Assembly (NCBI GenBank): GCA_905193725.1
Contig: CAJJPW010000076.1
Coordinates: 1 to 9,042 of the forward strand
Reading direction: 5' to 3'
Source of the DNA: an uncultured Eubacteriales bacterium
GTDB taxonomy: Bacteria; Bacillota; Clostridia; Christensenellales; Christensenellaceae
DNA length: 9,042 bases
Shown here: piece by piece, positions 1 to 6,337 of the stretch
Numbering within the stretch: the first letter of the stretch is position 1
How the letters are laid out: the number at the start of each line of letters is the position of its first letter
Made by a program: the position numbers and the translations under genes
The notes under the pieces: model-generated
Told to the model about the DNA's origin: nothing
Database searches by the model: none
The model's input: the letters and a program-made list of their open reading frames with translations, nothing else

Positions 1-45
1 GCTGTTTACGCTCCCTCTCAGCTCACCACATGAGCTCCCCTGTTC
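1..45 (-). promoter_or_regulatory. TPP (thi-box) riboswitch, 5' part, cut by the window edge
   Basis: Read on the minus strand, the sequence has the 5' half of the thiamine pyrophosphate aptamer: the AGGGGAGC box, a hairpin with arms AGCTCA and TGAGCT (loop UGUGG), then the conserved GCTGAGAGGG element. This order matches the P1/P2/P3 and pyrimidine-binding part of known TPP riboswitches. The 3' half (the ACCTGAT-type box and pyrophosphate-binding helices) would lie left of position 1 and is not visible. It should control a thiamine synthesis, salvage or transport gene outside the window. It sits immediately after a strong promoter, with almost no leader before it. Confidence 0.85.
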
Positions 46-54
46 GTTTTTTTT

Positions 55-83
55 AGTATAGCACTTTAATGAAAAAATTGCAA
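55..83 (-). promoter_or_regulatory. Sigma-A promoter of the TPP riboswitch transcript
   Basis: On the minus strand TTGCAA (83-78) and TATACT (60-55) are separated by exactly 17 bp. The expected transcription start is near position 48, just ahead of the first conserved riboswitch base. This indicates that the riboswitch transcript starts here and is not read through from the SPFH operon upstream. Confidence 0.8.
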
Positions 84-102
84 GGTTGGAAAAGAAATGG
101 AG

Positions 103-162
103 GCTCATGCCGGGACTGACTTCCAGATTTCCACCACACATTTTACATTTAAATACTGCCAT
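103..162 (-). pseudogene. Truncated N-terminus of a zinc-ribbon protein (MAVFKCKMCGG type)
   Basis: A perfect AGGAGG (175-170) stands 7 nt before an ATG at 162. The frame reads MAVFKCKMCGGNLEVSPGMS, which is the start of a Firmicutes zinc-ribbon family whose members normally continue with a second Cys-x-x-Cys knuckle (CEYCG-like) and a long helical body. Here the second knuckle never appears. After about residue 20 the frame runs on as unrelated sequence (LHFFSNLAIF...) through the riboswitch promoter and stays open to the window edge. I read it as a gene whose body was lost by a deletion that joined its 5' end to the riboswitch promoter. Its place downstream of a zinc-ribbon SPFH gene fits a former third operon member. 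The family assignment rests on only about 15 residues. Confidence 0.55.
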
Positions 163-365
163 AAGGCTTCCTCCTGGTTTGGAATTTTAGCAATATAAGA
201 ATCGTGCAAATCTTCAAAACAGAGCAACTTCACTGGGACCTGGACATCCACAACATTATAAAATAGGTGGATGGTGCCCAGATATAGGAATAAGCTAGCC
301 CCTTTGGTCTGAATAGGCAGCATCCTTTGAACTCCGAATTGTGAAGCGCTGGGGGAAGATAGCAT
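105..365 (-). CDS. Doubtful 86-residue open frame, no recognised family
   Basis: The ATG lies one base after the stop of the upstream membrane-protein gene (TGA-T-ATG), which could allow coupled translation, but there is no Shine-Dalgarno sequence. The product has no signal peptide, clear membrane segment or motif that I recognise. The middle (CFEDLHDSYIAKIPNQEEA) has a protein-like composition. Its last 19 codons overlap the well-supported start of the zinc-ribbon remnant in another frame, which argues against it. It may be a chance frame, or a decayed stretch of the intergenic region. Low confidence. Confidence 0.2.
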   Translation of the reverse strand: MLSSPSASQFGVQRMLPIQTKGASLFLYLGTIHLFYNVVDVQVPVKLLCFEDLHDSYIAKIPNQEEALWQYLNVKCVVEIWKSVPA

Positions 366-366
366 A

Positions 367-1044
367 TCACTTGTTAAGTTTGCATTTTTTATTTCTCTCG
401 TCTAACAACTGGCGGATTTCCGAGAGGATGGTCTGAGCTACTTCCGCCTGATCTAGAGATGCTTTGAGCGTCTGCAGTTTTTCCGTGATTTGCGCTTCTA
501 TAGGAGCAAGAGCAGGAGCGCTCATAGGGTCGCTATAGCGAATTTTCTCTGCCAGGGATTTGAGCTGATCATGTAAAGAGCTGTCAGCTGTCTGTGCAGC
601 CAAAAGTTCTACTTCTACTTGGCTGGATTGTACAAAAGATACTTTCTGTTGAATCTGTTCATCTCGTGCTTCAATGTGTTTTACACTGCCCCAAAGCATG
701 ATGAGGCGAATGGCAAAGATGGCCAGAATGACTGCGTGAATGACGATAAACCAAGCCACAGGGAGAGTATAAACAGCCAGCTGCTCTAAAACCACAAAGA
801 CGATGGAGAACACTAGCTGAATGATGAGATATAGGAGCGCCTGATGGGGGAGGGCAGCCACCCAAGCAAAGTTCTCTTTTTTGCTGATCATCACCAGAGT
901 GCAGATGAGAAGCCCGGCAATGCCGATGAATGCAAAAATATAGGCGACGATAAAGTTTGGGGTGACGGTTACTAATAAAAACATTAGAGAGGCCACCACT
1001 GCTAGGATGACCGCTATAATGATCACATTTCTCTTATCTTTCAT
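367..1044 (-). CDS. Membrane protein with four helices and cytoplasmic coiled coil, partner of SPFH gene
   Basis: A 225-residue protein with no family that I recognise. Four hydrophobic segments lie near residues 7-27, 31-52, 68-87 and 96-118. A hydrophilic Glu/Gln/Leu-rich tail from about 121 to 220 is likely helical or coiled coil and cytoplasmic. The ATG is preceded by AGGAGAG with good spacing, and this site overlaps the stop codon of the SPFH gene only 12 bp upstream, so the two genes are co-transcribed and probably translationally coupled. From this context I infer a membrane partner or anchor for the SPFH zinc-ribbon protein; nothing in the sequence shows an enzymatic role. The C-terminus ends in a Lys/Asn/Cys-rich stretch. 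Confidence 0.85.
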   Translation of the reverse strand: MKDKRNVIIIAVILAVVASLMFLLVTVTPNFIVAYIFAFIGIAGLLICTLVMISKKENFAWVAALPHQALLYLIIQLVFSIVFVVLEQLAVYTLPVAWFIVIHAVILAIFAIRLIMLWGSVKHIEARDEQIQQKVSFVQSSQVEVELLAAQTADSSLHDQLKSLAEKIRYSDPMSAPALAPIEAQITEKLQTLKASLDQAEVAQTILSEIRQLLDERNKKCKLNK

Positions 1045-1056
1045 GATTCTCTCTCC

Positions 1057-2307
1057 TTACAGTTTTTGTCCGCATTCCGAACAGAATTTACCGCCGACAG
1101 GGATGTCAGCGCCGCAATTGGGGCATTTCAGCGCTAAGGGTGCGCCACACTGAATGCAGAATTTTCCCTTTGGCGTCTGTTTGCCACAGGAGGGGCAGAT
1201 GATTTCCTCCTCAGAGGCCTGTGGGACTTTAGCGCCACACTCCAGGCAAAATTTCGCACCTTCAGGTAGAGGCTTGCCACAGGAGGGGCAATTGGCGCCT
1301 GCCTTTGTGGAGGAAGTGGGTACTGCATTGCCCACGGTATCCTGCATGATGCCACCTACGGCACCCCCAACTGCACCGCCGATGCCAGATACCATACCAA
1401 GGCCAATGCCCATGTTGGAGAATTCCCCCACGCCTTCGTTTTGTGCCACCTTTTCTGCTACGTCAAAGCCACGTTCCTGCTGGTAAGTATACCCCTCAAT
1501 GGAACGCTTCTGAGCAAGCCCCTGGGATTCGATGACCATGCGCTTGGCCTCTGTCTCCTGCTCGATCACTTCCACCTGTTGGCGCAATTTGGCCTCTGCA
1601 ATATCCGCATATTGGCGGAAGTGGAGGTCTTTGAACTTTTGATATGCTCTATCCTCCTCGGGTTTGACGATGGTAGTGACGAAAAACTTTTCCAAAGCTA
1701 CGCCGTACTCGGCAAAATCCGGCATCAGCTTAACCTGCAGGGCTTCGGACATTTGGGTCAGGTGTTCGTCAATCTCAAAAATATTGAGTTTTTCTTCCTT
1801 GATGAGAGTGGCAAGATACGTCTTGATGCGGGTCATTAAAAAGGCGCGAAATCTCTGTACAAGCGTCTGCTGAGTGAGAGCGTCTTCTGTGCCCACCATT
1901 TTGACCAGTAGCTTCCTGGAATCCTCTGCCCGCAAGTTCATCTCTCCAGAAGCGCCAATTTTGATGGGAAAGTTGTAAGTGGGCTCTACATACTCCACCT
2001 TGCTATCTGTGCCCCATTTGATGGCCATCTGCTCTGTTTTGTTGATGAAATACACTTCACAGTGGAAGGGGCTTTCGTCTCCCATGACGCGGTTGAAGAA
2101 CTTACCTACTAACGGGAGGTTCTGGCTTTCTAAGGTGTAACGCCCAGGGCCGAAAAGGTCTAAGGCTTGGCCATTCATGAAAAAGACCGCCTCTTGGGAC
2201 TCGTGGACGATGAGCTGTGAGCCAGTGTTGAAATCCTCCATTGGGTGTTTCCAAATAAACGTAGTGTTGTCTCCCTCGTATTTGATTACTTGTGCAATTC
2301 CCGCCAT
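1057..2307 (-). CDS. SPFH/band-7 domain protein with three C-terminal zinc ribbons
   Basis: A 416-residue protein beginning MAGIAQVIKYEGDNTTFIWKHP. This start is chosen because AGGAGG (2319-2314) stands 6 nt before it; a longer in-frame start at 2334 adds nine residues and has no site. The N-terminal two-thirds resemble the YdjI-like SPFH family (once called 'virion core protein-like'), with a helical coiled region (KLRQQVEVIEQETEAKRM) and a Gly-rich linker (GIGGAVGGAVGGI). The C-terminus carries three CxxC...CxxC ribbons at about residues 340-358, 371-388 and 395-413, all cysteines present. SPFH proteins form membrane-associated oligomeric scaffolds; the ribbons probably bind zinc and mediate contacts. 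It is the first gene of an operon with the membrane protein 12 bp downstream. I see no clear promoter upstream. Confidence 0.92.
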   Translation of the reverse strand: MAGIAQVIKYEGDNTTFIWKHPMEDFNTGSQLIVHESQEAVFFMNGQALDLFGPGRYTLESQNLPLVGKFFNRVMGDESPFHCEVYFINKTEQMAIKWGTDSKVEYVEPTYNFPIKIGASGEMNLRAEDSRKLLVKMVGTEDALTQQTLVQRFRAFLMTRIKTYLATLIKEEKLNIFEIDEHLTQMSEALQVKLMPDFAEYGVALEKFFVTTIVKPEEDRAYQKFKDLHFRQYADIAEAKLRQQVEVIEQETEAKRMVIESQGLAQKRSIEGYTYQQERGFDVAEKVAQNEGVGEFSNMGIGLGMVSGIGGAVGGAVGGIMQDTVGNAVPTSSTKAGANCPSCGKPLPEGAKFCLECGAKVPQASEEEIICPSCGKQTPKGKFCIQCGAPLALKCPNCGADIPVGGKFCSECGQKL

Positions 2308-2334
2308 ATCTTTCCTCCTAATACCCATTTCCAA

Positions 2335-3170
2335 GAGAATGGATGAATCATTGATTTGATTAGATAATGAGATCTATAGGCAAGGGCATATTTGGCCTCT
2401 ATCATCTGTCTTTGTTCAGGTGGAAGCATCGCAGCGCGCTCGAATACTCCGACGAATTTGCCTTAGAGAATGCGTTCGCCTGCGCGAAATAGGCACAAAC
2501 TTGCCCTGTAGACACGCTAAACCTGATGCTAGAAGGGGCACATGGGATGGAGGCCTTTTCCTGCCAGTTTGATATTGGCCAATCAGACTAAATCACTCCA
2601 TAATGAGATGCTGTTTACTAGATGCCTGTCAATTCGCTGATGATACACTGGATGGATTTTGCCGAAAAAGTACCAGCCAAATGTGCTGGGGTTTCGACAC
2701 TCGTTTACCAAAATTATGGATGAAGCCATATAGAAAGGTGCCTACGTAGCCTTTATAAGACTCAATCTTATTATAATACAAATTTCCTTCCGTTGGTATC
2801 CTATATGCGAAAAAATATGTAAAATTGCAAATAAAATGACAGTAAAATGGAAAGTAGTATGAATTTAAGCGATTGGAAGAGAAATACTGACATCCATCTG
2901 AGCTTTGCCTTTCTCTACGTCTCTTGCGTAATACGGAGTCGCCGTTGCGTGTGGGGAATTTATTTATGATTTTAACTCTGCTGAGCGGGCATCTTATTTT
3001 CGCGGTTTTGTACGTTTCTTGCGGAATTCGGGGTCGCCGTTGCGACTGGAAGCAGCTGGACTGCGACTCACACTCCAAATACCTGATGGAAGGAATATAT
3101 AAAAAGTTCGTGTAAAATTCGTGTACAGGTAATCAAAATCAATTGTGATATAGATTCTAAAAATTGAAAA
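2335..3170. other. Gene-poor stretch of about 0.8 kb with repeats and decayed open frames
   Basis: I find no convincing gene here. The minus-strand frame 2402-2587 is open for 62 codons (ending SSEYSSALRCFHLNKDR) and looks protein-like, but it has no ATG, GTG or TTG at its head and no ribosome site; it may be a gene fragment. A 149-codon minus frame (2629-3078) is rich in Arg, Ser and Tyr, lacks a ribosome site and covers the two 34-bp repeat copies, so I do not accept it. A short hairpin (CCAGC 2673-2677, GCTGG 2685-2689) is followed on the minus strand by a TACTTTTT run and could be a weak terminator. The region 2750-2880 is AT-rich and contains promoter-like words but no pair that I trust. 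Confidence 0.5.
2916..3044. repeat. Imperfect 34-bp direct repeat, two copies 95 bp apart
   Basis: Positions 2916-2949 and 3011-3044 match at 30 of 34 bases (hand alignment), both ending in GGTCGCCGTTGCG or GAGTCGCCGTTGCG. The second copy contains a small palindrome, GTCGC-CGTT-GCGAC. On the minus strand both copies can be read as Arg-Asn-Gly-Asp followed by Arg/Lys-rich residues, with a stop soon after the second one. The origin is unknown: it could be a duplicated gene tail or a recombination or structured-RNA element. Confidence 0.6.
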
Positions 3171-3358
3171 GAGACAGCTGGACTGCGACTCGCGTGGCAG
3201 AGCCCCGCTCGCTGCATAAGTTCAGCCAGCCAATCAGCCATCGCAGAGCTCGGCTTCTTGGGGTTTCACATATCGAACTGCTGGTTCTCGTCCGCTGATA
3301 CCAAAAAGAACACCAATCTTTTAGATTGGTGTTCTTTTTGGTGGAGACAGCTGGACTC
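3053..3358. repeat. Partial copies of the tRNA-Val 3' end
   Basis: The word CAGCTGGACTGCGACTC occurs at 3053-3069 and 3175-3191. Its first ten bases are also in the tRNA-Val 3' half, and the 14-mer GAGACAGCTGGACT is identical at 3171-3184 and inside the tRNA at 3345-3358. So three partial copies of the T-arm/acceptor sequence lie in the same orientation within about 300 bp downstream of the tRNA. Duplicated tRNA 3' ends are typical of sites used by integrative elements, but no integrase gene is visible, so at most this is a scar. Confidence 0.55.
3301..3341 (-). terminator. Intrinsic terminator of tRNA-Val
   Basis: A perfect 19-bp inverted repeat (3301-3319 and 3323-3341) with a 3-nt loop. 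On the minus strand the 3' arm ends in GGTGTTCTTTTT, which supplies the U-run. The 5' arm begins with the CCA of the tRNA itself, so the hairpin abuts the mature tRNA end. Because the repeat is symmetric it could also stop transcription on the plus strand. Confidence 0.85.
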
Positions 3359-3414
3359 GAACCAGTGACCCCTTGCGTGTGAAGCAAGTGCTCTCCCAGC
3401 TGAGCTATGCCTCC
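3339..3414 (-). tRNA. tRNA-Val, anticodon CAC, with encoded CCA
   Basis: Read on the minus strand this folds as a 76-nt tRNA: acceptor GGAGGCA with TGTCTCC (one G-U pair), D stem GCTC/GAGC, anticodon stem CTTGC/GCAAG with loop TTCACAC, variable loop GGGTC, T arm CTGG-TTCGAGT-CCAG, discriminator A and an encoded CCA. The loop places CAC at positions 34-36, which reads the valine codon GUG. The first T-stem pair is an A-C mismatch, a minor oddity. It has its own promoter and terminator. Confidence 0.95.
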
Positions 3415-3427
3415 CCCTTGCAGTAGT

Positions 3428-3456
3428 ATTATACTATGTTTTAATTCATTTTGCAA
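3428..3456 (-). promoter_or_regulatory. Promoter of tRNA-Val
   Basis: TTGCAA (3456-3451) and TATAAT (3433-3428) on the minus strand with a 17-bp spacer. The predicted start near 3421 lies about 7 nt before the mature tRNA 5' end. The promoter sits 6 bp or so downstream of the stop of the DUF3810 gene, so the tRNA is an independent unit. Confidence 0.85.
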
Positions 3457-3462
3457 ATAAAA

Positions 3463-4557
3463 TTATAAAAGTCCTTCTCGATTGAGGGCTAAAATCAAAT
3501 CCAGCATGCGGCCGTAGCTCTGTTGCCCATCAGAAACGCCATTATACTGCAAAAAACTGTCGTAGACTGCATTGGCGTCTTCGGCAAATTCCGTCTCAAA
3601 TTGGTCCCAATAGGCGTTGTTGGCCTGCCAATCCCGGTGCACCCCATCGCAGATTGTTGCATAAAGCTGGGCATGAAGCTCAGGAGAGACGTCGTACAGC
3701 GCATTCATGGCGTGGGTAAGTGCCAGAAGGTTTCCTGAATAGGCAAACTCCACATCAGAGGAGTTGCGGGTTACATACCAAGCGATAAAGTTTGCCTCAT
3801 CTTCCCGGGCAAATCCCTTTAAATGGGAATATTCATGGGCTGCCGTAGAGGGGAAATAGGCATCTGGCATCTGCATATTGATATTGCACTCAAAAGTAAA
3901 AGGGGAGTAAATACCAGTGGTCTTGATAGAAGAGAGCAGATTGGGGGTGATCACCCCTTTGACATTCACACTGGCTCCAAGATTCATGTAATCTGGCGCG
4001 CATTCGTCATATATCTGGCTGGTGCGCTCTAAAATAGATGTTTTACCATCCTTGAGGGTAAAGACACCGTTTTCGTCTTCCTCCACCTGCCCGCGCAGAT
4101 CGTTGGTGGTGGCGATGAGCTTTTGACAAACCTGAGTGAGCTCCTCCACTGTAGAATCCTGTACTGTGATGCCCATGGTCTGTGAAAGAGGCTGACGGGC
4201 GTAGTTGATCCCCCAGTTGAAGATGAACAGCGTGTACACGCTGGCTACTACAATGAGAAGGGTGAGGAAACGACTGCAAATGTGGTAGAGCTTAGACCCT
4301 TTGGGTTTGAAAATACCCGCAAGGATATAGAAAATCAAAAATACAATGCCGATAGCAAATAGATAGAGCAAAACTTCACCAAAGCTGAAAGGCAGCAAAT
4401 TGGTGATCGTTGCCCAGATTTGGGTGAGGAAAGGATAAATTGTCTGAGAATATACGTTATCTACTGTTTCAGGCATGGTAAAGGCGATGGTGTAAACCAA
4501 GTAGGCCACCAGTGCCATGAGCAGCCAAAGGGATTTTTTAAGAAGTTTCCTGACCAT
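3463..4557 (-). CDS. DUF3810-type membrane protein, putative zinc metallopeptidase
   Basis: A 364-residue protein. Three hydrophobic segments lie near residues 9-27, 60-82 and 97-115, followed by a large extracytoplasmic domain. That domain contains HEYSH at 241-245 (an HExxH zinc site) followed by LKGFAREDEANF, whose E252 or E254 could be the third ligand, as in gluzincin-type peptidases. This layout matches the DUF3810 family, which has no established substrate that I know of. No Shine-Dalgarno stands at normal distance from the ATG (the closest is AGGA about 12 nt upstream), so translation may be weak or depend on the upstream gene. It lies about 120 bp downstream of the foldase gene; shared transcription is plausible and suggests a role in envelope protein turnover (inference). 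Confidence 0.88.
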   Translation of the reverse strand: MVRKLLKKSLWLLMALVAYLVYTIAFTMPETVDNVYSQTIYPFLTQIWATITNLLPFSFGEVLLYLFAIGIVFLIFYILAGIFKPKGSKLYHICSRFLTLLIVVASVYTLFIFNWGINYARQPLSQTMGITVQDSTVEELTQVCQKLIATTNDLRGQVEEDENGVFTLKDGKTSILERTSQIYDECAPDYMNLGASVNVKGVITPNLLSSIKTTGIYSPFTFECNINMQMPDAYFPSTAAHEYSHLKGFAREDEANFIAWYVTRNSSDVEFAYSGNLLALTHAMNALYDVSPELHAQLYATICDGVHRDWQANNAYWDQFETEFAEDANAVYDSFLQYNGVSDGQQSYGRMLDLILALNREGLL

Positions 4558-4595
4558 TTGATTTCATATTCCTGTGCTTTGGTATGGGAAAATTT

Positions 4596-4655
4596 ACTAC
4601 GATCTGTAGTGTAGCTGCTTCCAGCAAATCGATGAAGATTATGGAAAGCAGCTAC
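4596..4655. repeat. Double hairpin between foldase and DUF3810 genes
   Basis: Two adjacent inverted repeats fill the 120-bp gap: GTAGCTGCTT (4611-4620) with AAGCAGCTAC (4646-4655), a perfect 10 bp extendable by CC/GG past a bulge, and ACTAC-GATCT-GTAGT (4596-4610). On the minus strand there is only AAATTTTCCC afterwards, not a strong U-run. It is more likely a transcript-stabilising or partial-termination structure than a full terminator. Confidence 0.55.
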
Positions 4656-4677
4656 TTGAGACAATTGCTAATAAAGT

Positions 4678-6252
4678 CTAGCTAGTGGTATTACTGGAGT
4701 CAGTTGCAGATGGTTCAGTAGATGAGGAGGCCTCTGCGCCCTCTTGAGTGTTGGTATCAGTAGAGCTGCCTCCTGAAGATCCAGATACTCCCTCTGACCC
4801 AGAGGATGCACCAGCAGTTTCGCCAGCCTCAGAAGAGCTGTTTTCTCCTGCGGAGCCAGATGTTTCATCTGAACTAGCAGATTCTTCAGCAGAAGGCTCG
4901 TCTGAAGCCTGGGCAGATGCGGAAGCTTCTGCCTCTGCATTGAGTTCTGCTTCTGTTGCCTCAAAAGTCACCCGCTCCACGTTGTATTCCTCTTGCCACT
5001 GGGCCATTTGGTTATTCCAGTATTCACTTTCTGCGTCGGAGAACAGCAGCGTTTCAATGTCGTCCTTCACATCTTCAAAGGCGACCTGACCAGTGGTGGG
5101 CTCGCCCACGTATTTTAAGATGTGGTATCCATAGGAAGAGGCTACGAGTCCAGAAGTATCGCCCACGTTCTTTAGCTGCATGGCAGCCTCTACAAATTCA
5201 TCTACCATGGAAACCCCTTCATACACCAGGTATCCATTTGCATTTTCCTCGGATTCCATACCTGGATCATCCCCATAGGTCTGGATCAGGGTATCGAAAT
5301 CCTCGCCGCTATTTACTTTGGCCAAAACCGCCTCGGCCTCGTCTCGAATGTCATTTAACGCATAATCTTTGAGCACTTGAGAGGGCTTTACAGCACTTTC
5401 CGAGGTGCCGTCCTCTTCAGAAGCCGCTTCCTCATCTGAAGTTTCATTGGATTCTAATAGAGAAATTGCCTCTTGCATATCATCCGGTATTTTGATGAGA
5501 ATGTGCTTGATCATTTTAGCGGAATCCTTCACGCCTTCTGGGATATATAAATCGATGTCGTTTTCCCCGTTGAGATAATTTTGTACTGCTGTTTCTGGGT
5601 CAGACTCTGCCAAATCCTTCTGGGCTTGCAGCTGTTCATCGTAATATGCCTGGAGCTCCTCATCGGTGAGAGAGAAGTCTTCCATGATGTAGTCATACAC
5701 TTTGTTGCCGATGGTGATGGTGGTCAGCTGGTCTACCACGTAGTCTCGGGTGTATCCAGAATCCTCATGGGCCTGCATTTCCTCTTCCACCTGTGCTTCC
5801 ACATCGATGGTTGGGTCATAAAGGGCCTGGGACTCGAACTCGCTGCGGAGAGAGGTCTCTAGCGTATCAAAGTATTCGTCGGCGTCCTCCTCAATGGATT
5901 GCAGTTCTTCTTCGCTAAGAGGAGTAAGCCCTAATTCTTCGGCCATTTGCCGCAGGACCTCATCGCTGATCATCTCATCTAACAGATTGTTTTTGAGTTC
6001 TGCAGTCTGTTCCACTCCATAGTATTCAGTAAACGAATCCAGTGTGAGAGAATTGATGAGCAGCATAGGATTTAATGTGTCGTTAAAGTCCTTGCCGGTG
6101 ATTTCCACGCCATTGATGGTTGCCAGCACCTGATCATCCGCAACAGTTCCGGTGGCGGACAATGTGCCATTTGGGTTGCCAGTACTCGCGCAGGCAGTGA
6201 ACGACACGGCTAGTGTAAGACATAAAAATATCGCTATCAGTTTTTTTCGCAA
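4678..6252 (-). CDS. PrsA-like lipoprotein foldase (parvulin peptidyl-prolyl isomerase)
   Basis: A 524-residue protein. The start is a TTG at 6252, because GGAGG stands 7 nt before it and it directly begins the signal peptide RKKLIAIFLCLTLAVSFTAC; the longer ATG frame (6330) would cover the promoter. Cys21 is the likely lipidation site. Residues 40-245 resemble the helical SurA/PrsA N-domain. Residues about 245-383 form the parvulin domain with the conserved H250 (MIKHILI) and H377 (YGYHILK). An acidic insert of about 30 residues (260-290) splits the domain after its first strand, and a Ser/Ala/Glu/Gly tail of about 90 residues (431-524) has almost no hydrophobic residues. The family helps secreted proteins fold outside the membrane. 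At 524 residues it is much longer than the roughly 280-350 usual for PrsA, owing to the insert and tail. Confidence 0.92.
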   Translation of the reverse strand: MRKKLIAIFLCLTLAVSFTACASTGNPNGTLSATGTVADDQVLATINGVEITGKDFNDTLNPMLLINSLTLDSFTEYYGVEQTAELKNNLLDEMISDEVLRQMAEELGLTPLSEEELQSIEEDADEYFDTLETSLRSEFESQALYDPTIDVEAQVEEEMQAHEDSGYTRDYVVDQLTTITIGNKVYDYIMEDFSLTDEELQAYYDEQLQAQKDLAESDPETAVQNYLNGENDIDLYIPEGVKDSAKMIKHILIKIPDDMQEAISLLESNETSDEEAASEEDGTSESAVKPSQVLKDYALNDIRDEAEAVLAKVNSGEDFDTLIQTYGDDPGMESEENANGYLVYEGVSMVDEFVEAAMQLKNVGDTSGLVASSYGYHILKYVGEPTTGQVAFEDVKDDIETLLFSDAESEYWNNQMAQWQEEYNVERVTFEATEAELNAEAEASASAQASDEPSAEESASSDETSGSAGENSSSEAGETAGASSGSEGVSGSSGGSSTDTNTQEGAEASSSTEPSATDSSNTTS

Positions 6253-6294
6253 GAGAATACCTCCATACTGTATTTTGTTCCATAATCTTTTCCT

Positions 6295-6337
6295 AGTATA
6301 CGCTGCAAATGTGAACGGTGTATGCAGCAAATGTGAA
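6295..6337 (-). promoter_or_regulatory. Foldase promoter with TTCACA direct repeats
   Basis: On the minus strand TATACT (6300-6295) is a good -10 box, about 43 nt before the TTG start, but no good -35 stands 17 bp upstream. Instead a 20-bp direct repeat (6296-6315 and 6318-6337, 17 of 20 matching) places TTCACATTTGC twice, exactly 22 bp apart. The nearer copy overlaps the -10 region. Weaker matches to the hexamer fall in 11-bp register (TGCATA between them, AACACA farther upstream). This resembles binding sites of OmpR/PhoP-family response regulators. Confidence 0.6.

Noticed and set aside
2307..2334. Nine-residue N-terminal extension of the SPFH protein
   Set aside because: The extension covers the AGGAGG site that serves the shorter start, and the family typically begins with MAGIAQVIKYEG-like sequence.
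2629..3078. 149-codon minus-strand open frame
   Set aside because: No ribosome site, odd composition rich in Arg, Ser and Tyr, no recognisable domain, and it overlaps the two repeat copies.
2924..3115. 63-codon plus-strand open frame over the repeats
   Set aside because: No ribosome site and no family resemblance; it lies over the 34-bp repeats and a tRNA-end copy.
2907..3300. CRISPR array
   Set aside because: Only two or three imperfect repeat copies with unequal spacing and different repeat families; no regular repeat-spacer pattern.
3157..3456. 99-codon minus-strand open frame (MQNELKH...GGGIAQLGEHLLHTQGVTGSSPAVSTKK...)
   Set aside because: The IAQLGEHLLHTQGVTGSSPAVS part is the translation of the tRNA-Val gene and the frame runs through its terminator; it has no ribosome site.
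4668..5372. Open frames on both strands over the foldase C-terminal half
   Set aside because: They are shadows of the low-complexity, biased-composition tail and the parvulin domain of the real gene.
6252..6330. ATG start 78 bp upstream for the foldase
   Set aside because: That stretch carries the -10 box, the direct repeats and the ribosome site; the signal peptide starts properly at the TTG.
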